DNA of 64,000 nt from an uncultured bacterium (GTDB taxonomy: Bacteria > Verrucomicrobiota > Kiritimatiellia > CAIKKV01 > CAITUY01), in contig CAIVSY010000041.1 in assembly GCA_903908715.1 (NCBI GenBank), forward strand, positions 75,314 through 139,313. The letters are read 5' to 3'. The position numbers were made by a program, and so were the translations under genes. Under the pieces are notes generated by a model. It was not told where the DNA came from and ran no database searches. It saw only the letters and a list, made by a program, of their open reading frames with translations. Shown here piece after piece: positions 32,455 to 42,177 of this stretch (position 1 is its first letter; each line of letters opens with the position of its first letter).

Positions 32455-34644
32455 ATGATCGCCAAAGTTGTTGTGGATGTCGCGGTTGACCGCGAATTTG
32501 ACTACCGGATTCCTGATTCCCTGCGCGAGCAGGTCAAACTGGGGTCCCGGGTTATGATCTCCTTCGGGTCGAGACAGACACAAGGGTATGTGGTCGGTTT
32601 TGCCAATACATCGGAGCATGCCGAACTAAAGCTGATCGACGCGGTGGTTGGTGAAAAGCCGTACATCGACGAGAAGCTGCTGCAACTGGCCCGCTGGATG
32701 GGCGAATACTACTGTGCGCCGGTCGAACTGGCGGTGCGGGCGGTCTTGCCCGGGGCGGTCCGGCGTCACAAGGCGGCCTTCAAGGAGCAGTTGTTTGTTG
32801 AACGGGTGGGAGGGGATACGGGGCCGCGGGGGAAGGCGCCGAAGCAGGATGCGGTGCTGGATGCGCTGGAGCGGCAAGGAGGGATGTTCCTGGCGGAACT
32901 GGTCAAGGCATCCGGCGTGGAGGCCGGAACAGTGCGGACGCTCGAGCGGAAGGGGTTCGTGCGGATCGCGAAGAGGGCTTCCTTGCGTGATCCGCTGGCC
33001 CGGCATACGATTCTGCCGTCCCGCCCGCCCGAACTCATGCCGGAGCAGGCGGAAGCGCTTCGCGTGGTTTGTGATTCCATTGACCGGCTGGTGCCGCCGG
33101 TGGTGCTCCTGCACGGAGTGACTGGCAGCGGCAAGACGGAAGTCTACCTCCGGGCTATCCAGCATGCGCTCCAGCAGGATAAGGGAGCCGTTGTGCTGGT
33201 GCCGGAAATTTCGCTGACGCCCCAGACAATTGAGAGGTTTCGGAGCCGGTTCGGCGGCTCGATCGCGGTGTTGCACAGCCACTTGTCGGACGGGGAGCGT
33301 CATGACGAGTGGCATCGCATTCATGACGGGGAGGCGCGGATTGTGATCGGTGCGCGATCCGCGGTGTTTGCTCCCGTGCGCAATCTCGGGCTCATTGTGG
33401 TCGATGAGGAGCACGAGAACAGCTACAAGCAGGAGGAGGCGCCGCGCTACAACGCCAGGGATGTGGCCGTGATGCGCGGACATATGCAGGGGTGTGCGGT
33501 CCTGCTCGGATCGGCCACGCCTGCGCTGGAATCCTGCCACAATGCCCGCAAGGGCAAGTACTGTCTTGTTTCCATGCGGCGGCGGGTGGATCACCGGTCA
33601 ATGCCTTCCATGCAGGTTGTCGATATGCGGCTGGAAGCGGAACGGACGGGGCGGGTTTCGGTCTTTTCTCGGGAATTGGTGAGTGCGGTACGGGCCCGGT
33701 TGGATCGTGGGGAGCAGGTCATGCTGTTCCTGAACCGCCGCGGATATGCGACCTCGCTGGTGTGTTCGAAATGCGGCTATGTTGCGTCCTGTGAGCATTG
33801 CAGTATCAGTCTCACCTATCATCGCCACGAGGAGGCGCTGAAATGCCACGTTTGCGGAGCCGGCAAGAGGGTGCCGGAGCGGTGTCCGGGGTGCGCCGAT
33901 CCCCAATACAAGCTGACGGGGATCGGGACCCAGCGGGTGGAGGCGGCGGTCGGGAAGATCTTTTCCGGCGCCCGTGTGGCCCGGATGGATGCGGATACCA
34001 CGACGACCAAGGGGTCCCATGACCGGATTCTCGGCGATTTCCGGACGGGCAAGATCGACATTCTCGTTGGCACCCAGATGATTGCCAAGGGGTTGGATTT
34101 TCCCAATGTGACTCTGATTGGGGTGCTGAATGCCGACACGAGCCTGCACATGCCCGACTTCCGGGCGGGGGAAAGGACGTTCCAATTGCTGACCCAGGTT
34201 GCCGGCCGCGCCGGCCGGGGGGAAGTGCCGGGCGAGGTGATTATCCAGACCTTCACTCCGTTTCATGCGGCCGTGCAGGCCGCACGCCGGCTGGACTATG
34301 AGGGGTTTTGCGACAAGGAGATGGAGTACCGGCAAGAACTGGGCTACCCGCCATTCGGGCATCTGGTTTGTGTGGCGGTCAAGGGGGTGGTACGGGAACG
34401 GGTGGAGGCTGCTGTGGAGCGGTTTGCGGAAGCACTCAGGCCGCTGTTGCCTGCATCCGTGATTCCGGCGGGGCCCGCGCCGGCTCCTTTGGAGCGGGCC
34501 AAGGGCCAATACCGTTTCCAGCTCATCCTCCGTGCGCCGCTGACCCGCACGATCCTCGATGCCTTGAAACCGGCGTTACGCAATTTCCGGTGGCCGTCCG
34601 GTGTCTCGGCCTCGGTGGATGTGGATGCCCTGTCGGTGTTATAG
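32455..34644 (+). CDS. priA: Primosomal protein N' (PriA helicase)
   Basis: A 729-residue 3'-to-5' superfamily 2 helicase that reloads the replisome at stalled forks. The N-terminal DNA-binding domain covers about 1-190. The helicase core starts with Walker A GVTGSGKTEVYL near residue 222, then DEEHENSYKQEEAPRYNARDVA, GSATPALES, and later TQMIAKGLDFPNVTLIGVLNAD and VAGRAGRG. Eight cysteines in the region CSKCGYVASCEHC through CPGC bind two zinc ions. The start at 32455 matches the family N-terminus (MIAKVVVDVAVDREFDY). No ribosome site; a -10-like hexamer lies 9 nt upstream. pyrE follows 78 nt downstream. Confidence 0.96.
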   Translation: MIAKVVVDVAVDREFDYRIPDSLREQVKLGSRVMISFGSRQTQGYVVGFANTSEHAELKLIDAVVGEKPYIDEKLLQLARWMGEYYCAPVELAVRAVLPGAVRRHKAAFKEQLFVERVGGDTGPRGKAPKQDAVLDALERQGGMFLAELVKASGVEAGTVRTLERKGFVRIAKRASLRDPLARHTILPSRPPELMPEQAEALRVVCDSIDRLVPPVVLLHGVTGSGKTEVYLRAIQHALQQDKGAVVLVPEISLTPQTIERFRSRFGGSIAVLHSHLSDGERHDEWHRIHDGEARIVIGARSAVFAPVRNLGLIVVDEEHENSYKQEEAPRYNARDVAVMRGHMQGCAVLLGSATPALESCHNARKGKYCLVSMRRRVDHRSMPSMQVVDMRLEAERTGRVSVFSRELVSAVRARLDRGEQVMLFLNRRGYATSLVCSKCGYVASCEHCSISLTYHRHEEALKCHVCGAGKRVPERCPGCADPQYKLTGIGTQRVEAAVGKIFSGARVARMDADTTTTKGSHDRILGDFRTGKIDILVGTQMIAKGLDFPNVTLIGVLNADTSLHMPDFRAGERTFQLLTQVAGRAGRGEVPGEVIIQTFTPFHAAVQAARRLDYEGFCDKEMEYRQELGYPPFGHLVCVAVKGVVRERVEAAVERFAEALRPLLPASVIPAGPAPAPLERAKGQYRFQLILRAPLTRTILDALKPALRNFRWPSGVSASVDVDALSVL

Positions 34645-34722
34645 GGGTGGGCGACCGGGGGTGATTGAAAAGTCTTTTATGGCGGCCGCGGGTCGGATAC
34701 TCTCTGGCCGCAAGGAGTTACC

Positions 34723-35298
34723 ATGAAAGAGCAGGAAGTACTTCAGGTTTTTCTGGATACAAAGGCCTTGTTGAAGGGGCATTTCGAACTGCGGTCCGGT
34801 TTGCACAGCGATCAGTTTTTCCAGTGCGCGAAGGTTCTGCAGTATCCGCGCATTGCGGGGCGGTTGTGTGAGGCGCTGGTCGAAAAGATGCGTACGGCTC
34901 TGCCCGGGATGCGGTTTGACGGGGTTATTGCGCCCGCCATGGGCGGTTTGTTTGTGGGCCATGAGGTGGCCAAGGCGCTGGACGTGGTATCCATTTTCGC
35001 CGAGAAACAGGACGGGGCGCTGGTGTTGCGGCGCGGATTCCGGGTTCCGGCGGGCGCGGCGTATGTGGTGGCGGAAGATGTAATCACGCGTGGTGGACGG
35101 GTTCAGGAAACGATTGATATTGTCGAACAGCAGGGGGGAAAAGTCGCGGCGATAGCGGTCCTGGTGGATCGTAGCGGGGGCAAGGCCCGGTTCCGGTACC
35201 CCACGGTCAGCCTGTTGAACATGGAACCGGTGGTGTACGAGCCTGCCCGTTGCCCGCTCTGCGCGAAGGGGCTTGCCCTGGAGCATCCCGGTTCCTGA
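34723..35298 (+). CDS. pyrE: Orotate phosphoribosyltransferase
   Basis: A 191-residue pyrimidine-synthesis enzyme that transfers ribose-5-phosphate from PRPP to orotate. It has the PRPP-binding motif YVVAEDVITRGGRV near residues 107-120, the early LKGHFELRSGLHSDQFFQC, and the flexible loop FAEKQDGALVLRRGF. The form with a C-terminal CPLC followed by LEHPGS is typical of the bacterial branch that is shorter than the E. coli enzyme. An AAGGAG ribosome site lies 7 nt before the ATG. A glycosyltransferase gene follows 47 nt downstream. Confidence 0.95.
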   Translation: MKEQEVLQVFLDTKALLKGHFELRSGLHSDQFFQCAKVLQYPRIAGRLCEALVEKMRTALPGMRFDGVIAPAMGGLFVGHEVAKALDVVSIFAEKQDGALVLRRGFRVPAGAAYVVAEDVITRGGRVQETIDIVEQQGGKVAAIAVLVDRSGGKARFRYPTVSLLNMEPVVYEPARCPLCAKGLALEHPGS

Positions 35299-35345
35299 GG
35301 AGGGTGCCCGGGTGGCGCCGGTGGATTTGACAGGTTTTCCGGATC

Positions 35346-36476
35346 ATGAAGATTCTGCTGATTGAATTCAGGGATATGACTCATCCCGAAGCCGGCGGGG
35401 CTGAAGTGGTCCTTCTGGAGACTTTCAAGCGGATCGTGGCCGCGGGTCATTCGGTGGACTATCTGTGTTGCCGCTATCCCGGCAGCAAGTCCGAGGAGTA
35501 CAGGGAGGGGATCCGCATTCTGCGCCGCGGGATACAGCCCTGCTTCAATCATGCGGCTCCGCTTGCCTATCACAGGGAATTGCGCGGGAACGGCTATGAC
35601 GTCATCATCGAAGGGATCGATAAACTGCCCTTCTTCATGCCGTTGCATGAACGAAAGGTTCCGGTTCTCTGCATCGTCCCGCATCTTTTCGGTACGGCGG
35701 TTTTCCATGAAGCATCGTTTCCTGTCGGCGCCTATGTGTATGCCCATGAGTGGTTCATCCCGTTCGTGTACAGGAACTGCCTGTTTTCGGTCCTCAGCCA
35801 GGGGACGCGGGACGACCTGAGGGGGCGGGGAATTCCCGGGGATCATATCCGGGTGATTCACAGCGGTCTTTCGCAGGAACATTACTCGGCACCGGAGAAA
35901 AAACCTTTTGCCGATCATCCCCTGCTGGTCTATCTTGGAAGGGTAAAAAAGTACAAGGGTATTGAAATCGGGATCCGGGCGGTAGAACGGCTGCGGGGCA
36001 AGTATCCGGGCATCGAGTGCCGGATTGTCGGGACCGGGGATCACCTGCCGCAACTCCGGCGGTTTGTGAGCCGGCTGGGTCTCGAGAAGAATGTGACGTT
36101 TCCGGGTTTTATCCCGGAGCAGGAGAAGGTGGAACTTCTGCAGAGGGCGCACCTGCTCTTGTACACCTCCCCGAAGGAGGGATGGGGGTTGTCGGTGATC
36201 GAGGCCAATGTGTGCGGAACGCCTGCCTTGGCCAGTGATTCGCCGGGGTTGAGGGAGTCTGTGGTGGATGGGAAGACAGGCTTCCTGGTCCCGCATGGGG
36301 ATGTGCAGGCTTTGGCTGGACGGATGGATGCGTTGTTATCGGATCCGTGCCTGTATGCGCGTATGCGGGCCGCGGCTGTCGAATGGGGCCGCGGATTCAC
36401 ATGGGAGCGGATGACGCAGGAGACACTGGCGTTGATCGGGCAGGCGCGGGAACAGTTCAGGGCCCGGAGTGGATGA
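35346..36476 (+). CDS. Glycosyltransferase family 4
   Basis: A 376-residue GT-B enzyme. The N-terminal domain opens with KILLIEFRDMTHPEAGGAEVVLLETFKRI, a typical acceptor-side motif. The C-terminal domain has LVYLGRVKKYKGIEIGIRAV, the nucleotide-binding segment and the GPGTP-like EGWGLSVIEANVCGTPALASDSPGLRESV, which supplies the EX7E pair. It transfers a sugar from a nucleotide donor, probably onto a lipid-linked or extracellular glycan. Next come a beta-barrel gene (71 nt) and the exosortase fusion (49 nt), so it most likely contributes to the same surface-polymer or glycoprotein system. Confidence 0.9.
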   Translation: MKILLIEFRDMTHPEAGGAEVVLLETFKRIVAAGHSVDYLCCRYPGSKSEEYREGIRILRRGIQPCFNHAAPLAYHRELRGNGYDVIIEGIDKLPFFMPLHERKVPVLCIVPHLFGTAVFHEASFPVGAYVYAHEWFIPFVYRNCLFSVLSQGTRDDLRGRGIPGDHIRVIHSGLSQEHYSAPEKKPFADHPLLVYLGRVKKYKGIEIGIRAVERLRGKYPGIECRIVGTGDHLPQLRRFVSRLGLEKNVTFPGFIPEQEKVELLQRAHLLLYTSPKEGWGLSVIEANVCGTPALASDSPGLRESVVDGKTGFLVPHGDVQALAGRMDALLSDPCLYARMRAAAVEWGRGFTWERMTQETLALIGQAREQFRARSG

Positions 36477-36546
36477 AATAGCGGATGGTGTGAAGGTGGT
36501 GCCGCCTGAATCAGGAGGCGGCCGGCCCATCAGGAAGGATACAGCA

Positions 36547-38076
36547 ATGAAATGGACGGCATGGATGGCGGGGGGAATCATGCTGATGGCGTCGCTGGCC
36601 GGCGGGCAGACGCTGCGATTCGATGCCTATCGGGAACTGCAGGTCCCGGACAAGGCTAATTTGCGGCTCGGTCCGTTTTACTCCGATATCGCGTTCAGCC
36701 AGTCCGCGGGTTACCGATATGTCACGTCCTCGGGCGATGGGGTGGGATATCTGTACGGGAACGAGCGCGGCCGGATCCTGAAGGACGGATCGGACTATCC
36801 CCTGGTTTCACGGTTGAGCATGCGCAACTACATGCTCATCAGCAAGTATGCGGACCTGGATATTTCCTTTGTGCTGGGCTATCAGCATTTCCCCATGGAA
36901 ACGGAGGAGAATGAGTTCTCGTTCGATGTGATGGGGCCGGGCATTTTCGCGCACCTGGGTTCCTTTGAGTACGCCGAGGGTGATGCGGCGGGACGGGAGA
37001 GCCGATTCAACGGGCGGGCGGAAGCCAGCGCCTTCATGGGGGAAAGCGGGGCATCGGTTTCGGCCAGCATTTCCACCGATTTCGAGCTGACGCCGTATGT
37101 CCGCGGATGCCTCTATGATGTGCCGAGCTACCGGACGGAGTATGTGGATGAACGGGGTTTCGGCGACAACATCAGCGGGCGGAAGTATACGAGCTTCCAG
37201 AACATGCTCGGCCTGGATATGGATTGGCTCATGGCCAAGAACAAGAACCTGGCCTATTCGGGCAGCCGGGTAGACACCATTCCCGAGGATGATGAATTCG
37301 ACATCCAGCGGAGCGTGGTCTACAACCAGGGTGTGACTTACCAGCAGCAGTTGAATCCGGTGGCTGTTGGAGGAGTGCGCGCGAATTATGTCTGGCGCCA
37401 GTATGAGGAGAGCCGTGGCGACCAGTTTCAGCAGGACTACGCCACGTTTCTTGGAGCTGACCTGTCGCCGGACACAAGGCTCCAGACAGCCATCGGATAT
37501 TCCATGGGGGAACTCACTACCGATAGCGAATGGGAGACCAACGGAACATCCGACACGGTAATCGGCATGATCCGCCTCTCTTCGCGCCTGACGGAGCATG
37601 TGACCCACGACATCGGCTACGAGAAGAGCCAGCGCGGGGGGTTCAGCGGCGGGTTCGAGGTGCTGGATTCCTACAGCTACGGTATTTCGTGGGCCAGCCC
37701 CGAACTCTCGATCGGGTATCGGACGGCCTACCAGGTTGTGGAGCCGCGCCTCTACCGCGCCAGCGACTATTCCGACTGGTTACATCAGGTCACGGTTATC
37801 AAGCCGTTGAGCCAGGATCTTACTTTGACGCTCGCTACGGCCTACACGATACGCGAGAACAGTGAACCGGGGGAAGGCGAAGCCGGAGCGGGTGACCGTC
37901 TGGTTGAGGAAAGTTACGACACGTGGGTCAGCAACATCGGGCTGGCCTATGTGCTTGCGCGGGATTGGACGCTTCACACCTACTTCGAGCATCTGGAGCG
38001 TTTCAGCGATGCGGATGATCTGGCTTTCACGCGGGATATGGCGGGGATCTCCCTGACTTATGCCCGGGATCTGTAA
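36547..38076 (+). CDS. Outer-membrane beta-barrel candidate upstream of the exosortase
   Basis: A 509-residue protein with a signal peptide (MKWTAWMAGGIMLMASLAGG) and a mature part built of alternating hydrophobic/aromatic strands such as ISFVLGYQHF, VSASISTDFELTPYV, TVIGMIRLSSRLTEHVTHDIGYEK and WTLHTYFEHLERF, ending in an Asp-Leu-type C-terminus after GISLTYARDL. The pattern suits a barrel of 14-18 strands, as in porin-like or EPS-export proteins associated with exosortase loci in other Gram-negatives. An AGGAAGGA ribosome site supports the ATG at 36547. No enzymatic motif. Likely secretion or anchoring of the material handled by the exosortase system. Confidence 0.72.
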   Translation: MKWTAWMAGGIMLMASLAGGQTLRFDAYRELQVPDKANLRLGPFYSDIAFSQSAGYRYVTSSGDGVGYLYGNERGRILKDGSDYPLVSRLSMRNYMLISKYADLDISFVLGYQHFPMETEENEFSFDVMGPGIFAHLGSFEYAEGDAAGRESRFNGRAEASAFMGESGASVSASISTDFELTPYVRGCLYDVPSYRTEYVDERGFGDNISGRKYTSFQNMLGLDMDWLMAKNKNLAYSGSRVDTIPEDDEFDIQRSVVYNQGVTYQQQLNPVAVGGVRANYVWRQYEESRGDQFQQDYATFLGADLSPDTRLQTAIGYSMGELTTDSEWETNGTSDTVIGMIRLSSRLTEHVTHDIGYEKSQRGGFSGGFEVLDSYSYGISWASPELSIGYRTAYQVVEPRLYRASDYSDWLHQVTVIKPLSQDLTLTLATAYTIRENSEPGEGEAGAGDRLVEESYDTWVSNIGLAYVLARDWTLHTYFEHLERFSDADDLAFTRDMAGISLTYARDL

Positions 38077-38124
38077 GTCCGGGAGGCGATTGGGATGCGA
38101 AATCGACTGTAGGCAGCGGGGACA

Positions 38125-41100
38125 ATGACGGAACACCGGAAAGAGATGCAGTTCTCGCACAAGGCGGTGCTGTTTTCCGCCTTCATTCTCCTTGCGGCCT
38201 GGTGCTGGGTTAATGTACCGCGGCTGGTGTCCGGTCCGGGCGGGGGGTTATCCTTCGGGCTTGGGGTTCTTTTTGGTCTTGTTCTCATTTTCCGCTCGAA
38301 AATCGAGGAGAATCCACGTCGTCTGCCGGGGGGTGTTCTGGCCGTGCTGGCCCTTGCCGGCACCATCCTGGTGATCGTGGGATTGATGGTCCCGATTCAC
38401 CAGTTTGAATGGCTGGGGGTGCTTCTTCTGCTCTACGCCTGTCTGGCCTGGGCATTGCCCATGCGTTACAGCCGTGACCTTTTCCTGGCGCTGTTCATCA
38501 TCTACTGGGTGCATCCCCTGCCCAGCCAGGTGTTTGGTCCCCTGCAGCTGAAGATGCAGGCGATTTCGGTCCGGCTGAGCGAGGTTTTCCTGCAGTTCTT
38601 CAATGTCCGTGTATGGGGGGATGGACTGGTGCTGCGGACCGGTGCGCGGGTGTTCGGGGTCCCGGAGGAATGCAGCGGGTTGAAAACTGCCATGACTGTT
38701 TTCTTCTGCGGTCTTGGCGTCGGGTTGATCATGCGGTTGCGCTGGTGGATTATCGGCGTTCTGCTTGGGATCGGCATGGTGCAGGTCCTTCTGTTGAACG
38801 TGTTGCGGATTTCCGGAATCGTCTGGATGGGGCGGGACCGCCCGCCATTGTGGGGCGACAAGGTTCTTCACGACTCCATGGGCATTTTCCTCCTTCTGGC
38901 GGTCGGTCTGATCCATCTGGACGCCATTCTTATCCAGCAGAAGGTTTGGAAGCACCTGCGGCGCCGGAAACTGGATGAAGTGAACGATCTGGTGGGTGAA
39001 CCCGAGGAGAAACTCCACCGCTGGCCAAACTTCTGGGCGTTCTTCTTCCGGTGGTGGATGCCTGTTATGGCCATCGTAGTGCTGGTTGCCGGAACGGGGA
39101 TCCTTCTGTATCGCCTCAGGCCGGAGCACCGGGCGGAGATGTTGCACGGGGTAGGCAAGGGGTTGATGCCGCATGACGGGGCAAACGCCGAGCGCGTCAT
39201 ACGCAAGGCTCTGGCCTTGAAGTCGGACGACGAGGAGTTGCTCTACGACCTTGCGCTGGTTCTGGTCGGGCGTGGACGGGATGAGGATGCGCTTGCGATC
39301 CTGCGGCGAAGGCCCCTCGAGCAGCGGACGCTCGGGGAGAGGGTCCTGGAGGTCAGGGCGCTCCTGGATCTCAAGCGCTTGGATGAGGTGCCTCCACTCA
39401 TCGGGACGTTTGGGAGCGAGGCCCTGGAACTGCCCGGGGTTGCCCTTGTTCTGGCCGAGTTCAATGCCGTTCTGGACCGGCCTGCGGAGGTGGCGCGCCA
39501 TATTGTGACGGCCGCGCGTGGTTTGGGCACCCAGGAGCGGATCCGCCTGCTTTTCCCCTATATGGCGTCCCGCGACTTGTGGGAGTCCATTCGGCAGAGT
39601 GATTCGGAACTGCCGTATGCCCAGCCGCTTCAGGGGGTCATTGCCGCCGAGGCGCGACTGCGGGTCAGCGACATCAACGGTGCGGCCAATGTGCTGAGGC
39701 GGGCGATGGCGGACCGCGAAAAGGAGGCGCTTTTCCTCGGTCCGCTGATCCGGGTGGCGCGGGAGTGGCCGGAATCCGAATGGGTCGGTCGTTTTGAAAC
39801 GGTGTTCAAATCCAATCTGGATACGTGGCAGGCCGCGGAATTGGCTATGGCCATGGATGGCGCTTTTGCCATTGGCCGGCCGGATGTCGGCTGGCTGGCC
39901 TATCGGCTCATGGAGACAAGGGCGCCGGATGATCCCATGCTGATGATCGCGCCCGCTGAGCATGGGCGGCGCTGGTTCACCTTCCGGAGAAATTTCCTCG
40001 GGACGGGGCTGACGGGCAATGACCCGATGGTGGACATCCGGCTATTCTATCAATACGCACGGCATTACCCGCCCTGGCGGGAGTTGTGGCGGAATATTCC
40101 GCTGTCCGGGGAACTGGGCGGGCTCGAAACACGGCAGGGATACGAGAGGCGTTTGCGCCTTTGCCTCGATTCCCTTGAGCGGCTGGAGAAGGCTGGCAAG
40201 CTCGATTTGCGGCTGCAGTTGCTCTACGGACAGGTGCTGGGTGAGTTGGGGCGGTGGGAGGAAGCGCACACGAAACTGCGTTTGTTCGAGGATTCGGCGC
40301 CACGGCGAAAGAAGGATTTCCTGCTGGCCCATGCGGGACTTTACAAGGCCCAGCAGGACTGGGAAATGGTTTTTGAGTCGCTGGGCGAGTATATGCGGCT
40401 GGAGGGATTCCCGCCGCTGACCGTCTGGCTGGATATGGCCAGTGCCGGAATGTCCCTGGGCGTCGGGCCGCTGGCCATGGGCATGCTGGAGGTGGCGCGC
40501 GCCAAATTCCCCGAGTCGGAGGAATGGTGTCTGGCCATGGCCGGTGTCCTGAACTACTACGGATTCCCGGAGGAATCGTTATTCCTGGTGGACGGGATGA
40601 AGATACCGCCGCATCCCTCCGTCAAGGCCAGGCTCCTGCTGGAGACGGGACGGATTGTGGAAGGGAACAAGCTTTCGATCGTGGAACATCTCGGGGATCT
40701 TGGTGTTCGCCAGCGGCAGACGGAGTTGCTGGCGCCTGCCGAGTGGGCGGTGGAGTGGCGCGGCGGAAAAATGTCCGAAGCGGATTATTCCCGTGAACGG
40801 GAGACCTTGCCCAATCGCAAGACTCCGTATCTCAGGAACCTCGTCCATCTCAAGCGGCGGTGGCTGGAGGCCAAGGGTGAGGGGAAGGTTTCGGATCCGG
40901 CGGCCTGGGAGGCGGCGGGGCGTGACCGGCGCGAAAAAGGCCTCGCGTTGACGGAACTCAGCTTGCTTCTGCTACGTCAGGGCCGGAACGAGGAGGCGAC
41001 GCGGGCCGCGGAAAAGGCTCTCGAGAATGCCCCGGAATGGAGCCTGACCTGGCGGTTGAATCTGCTGCTCAGGAAAGATCCGGTTCTCGCGGAAAAGGCC

Positions 41101-42150
41101 AGGAAGGCCTGTCCCTGGGACAGTGAACTGTGGCTTGGCTATCTGGTGACCGAAGTGAATAGCGGCAAGGGGGCTGACTGGGCCAACCGGGAGGTTGCCG
41201 GGGTGGTTGCCGGCAGGAAGTACTCGCCCGGTGCGATGGTCCGGGCCGGGGACTTCCTGCTCCGGAAAGGCATGACTAATGCGGCCTGCGAACTGGCGAG
41301 AGCGGCGATCCGGACCGGTCAGGGCCTGTTACCGGCGTATTTGCTGGGCATCCAATGCGGAATCAGGACGGGGGACCGGACGTGGGCTGTGCAGTGCGCT
41401 CGCAACGGGGCGGAACAGGCGCTGGAGCCATGGTCGTTCTACAAGATGATTGTGGCCCTCAAGGGGAAAAAGGGATTGCGCGATCCGGATGTGGCCCGGG
41501 CGCTTGAAGCGCTGGCAGCCAAGTATCCCGGCGAAAGCGCCTGGAGTGAAAGACTGGGCGAACTGTACTTCCTGCAAGGTCAGACCGAGCGTGCGGTCGG
41601 CATTCTCGAGGATGCCATTGCGCGTGAGCAGGGCGCCAAGCGCGCCAGCCCACGGACCTATCTGATTGCGGCGGAAGCGGCCCGCAGGGAAGGCGACATT
41701 GCGCGGGCCATACGGATCCTGAAATTGGCGAAGGTCCGTTTCCCCGATGATGCGCATGTGCTGAACAACCTGGTCTATACTCTGGCGCAGGATGACAAAC
41801 TGCTGTCGGAGGCAAAGACGCTCCTGCCTGCGTTGCTGGAGAAGGGGCGTGACGATTTTGCCCTTCATGATACAGCGGCGCTGGTCTACATGCGGTCCGG
41901 TGATATGAAGTCAGCGGAAGAGCACATGCGCAAGGCCCTGGATTTTGTCAAGAAAGGCGATTATGCCTGGCTCGAGGTGTATCTGAATGCGGCCGAGACA
42001 CAGTTAAGGATCGGGAAATTCAGGGAGGCGCGCGACAGTCTTAACCTGGTCCTTAAGACTTCCGAGCGGACACCGGACGTGGATTCCCGCGCGCGTGACC
42101 TGCAGAACGAGTTGATGCGGCGCGAACGGGAACAGCAGCGCTGGTTCTGA
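38125..42150 (+). CDS. Exosortase fused to a long TPR-like domain
   Basis: A 1341-residue protein. Residues 1-330 form a polytopic membrane domain of about eight helices with the complete exosortase active site: Cys183 in PEECSGLKTAM, Arg228 in NVLRISGIVW and His249 in KVLHDSMGIFLL. Exosortases are transpeptidase-like enzymes that cut C-terminal PEP-CTERM-type sorting signals. After a last membrane segment (about 311-328) some 1000 residues of alpha-helical repeats follow (for example EELLYDLALVLVGRGRDEDALAIL, RAIRILKLAKVRFPDDAHVLNNLVYTLAQDD), which are TPR-like and predicted to be soluble, probably periplasmic. Most exosortases are about 180-300 residues, or carry an EpsI domain, so this fusion is unusual. 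No PEP-CTERM substrate was found in the window. The gene closes with a perfect terminator hairpin. Confidence 0.9.
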   Translation: MTEHRKEMQFSHKAVLFSAFILLAAWCWVNVPRLVSGPGGGLSFGLGVLFGLVLIFRSKIEENPRRLPGGVLAVLALAGTILVIVGLMVPIHQFEWLGVLLLLYACLAWALPMRYSRDLFLALFIIYWVHPLPSQVFGPLQLKMQAISVRLSEVFLQFFNVRVWGDGLVLRTGARVFGVPEECSGLKTAMTVFFCGLGVGLIMRLRWWIIGVLLGIGMVQVLLLNVLRISGIVWMGRDRPPLWGDKVLHDSMGIFLLLAVGLIHLDAILIQQKVWKHLRRRKLDEVNDLVGEPEEKLHRWPNFWAFFFRWWMPVMAIVVLVAGTGILLYRLRPEHRAEMLHGVGKGLMPHDGANAERVIRKALALKSDDEELLYDLALVLVGRGRDEDALAILRRRPLEQRTLGERVLEVRALLDLKRLDEVPPLIGTFGSEALELPGVALVLAEFNAVLDRPAEVARHIVTAARGLGTQERIRLLFPYMASRDLWESIRQSDSELPYAQPLQGVIAAEARLRVSDINGAANVLRRAMADREKEALFLGPLIRVAREWPESEWVGRFETVFKSNLDTWQAAELAMAMDGAFAIGRPDVGWLAYRLMETRAPDDPMLMIAPAEHGRRWFTFRRNFLGTGLTGNDPMVDIRLFYQYARHYPPWRELWRNIPLSGELGGLETRQGYERRLRLCLDSLERLEKAGKLDLRLQLLYGQVLGELGRWEEAHTKLRLFEDSAPRRKKDFLLAHAGLYKAQQDWEMVFESLGEYMRLEGFPPLTVWLDMASAGMSLGVGPLAMGMLEVARAKFPESEEWCLAMAGVLNYYGFPEESLFLVDGMKIPPHPSVKARLLLETGRIVEGNKLSIVEHLGDLGVRQRQTELLAPAEWAVEWRGGKMSEADYSRERETLPNRKTPYLRNLVHLKRRWLEAKGEGKVSDPAAWEAAGRDRREKGLALTELSLLLLRQGRNEEATRAAEKALENAPEWSLTWRLNLLLRKDPVLAEKARKACPWDSELWLGYLVTEVNSGKGADWANREVAGVVAGRKYSPGAMVRAGDFLLRKGMTNAACELARAAIRTGQGLLPAYLLGIQCGIRTGDRTWAVQCARNGAEQALEPWSFYKMIVALKGKKGLRDPDVARALEALAAKYPGESAWSERLGELYFLQGQTERAVGILEDAIAREQGAKRASPRTYLIAAEAARREGDIARAIRILKLAKVRFPDDAHVLNNLVYTLAQDDKLLSEAKTLLPALLEKGRDDFALHDTAALVYMRSGDMKSAEEHMRKALDFVKKGDYAWLEVYLNAAETQLRIGKFREARDSLNLVLKTSERTPDVDSRARDLQNELMRREREQQRWF

Positions 42151-42177
42151 CCGGGACCCCGGTCAGAACCGTTTATT
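42143..42177 (+). terminator. Terminator between the convergent exosortase and activase genes
   Basis: A perfect 12-bp inverted repeat (GGTTCTGACCGG, 42143-42154, with 42159-42170) and a 4-nt loop, followed on the plus strand by GTTTATT. It includes the exosortase stop codon and could also slow transcription from the other side. Confidence 0.85.
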
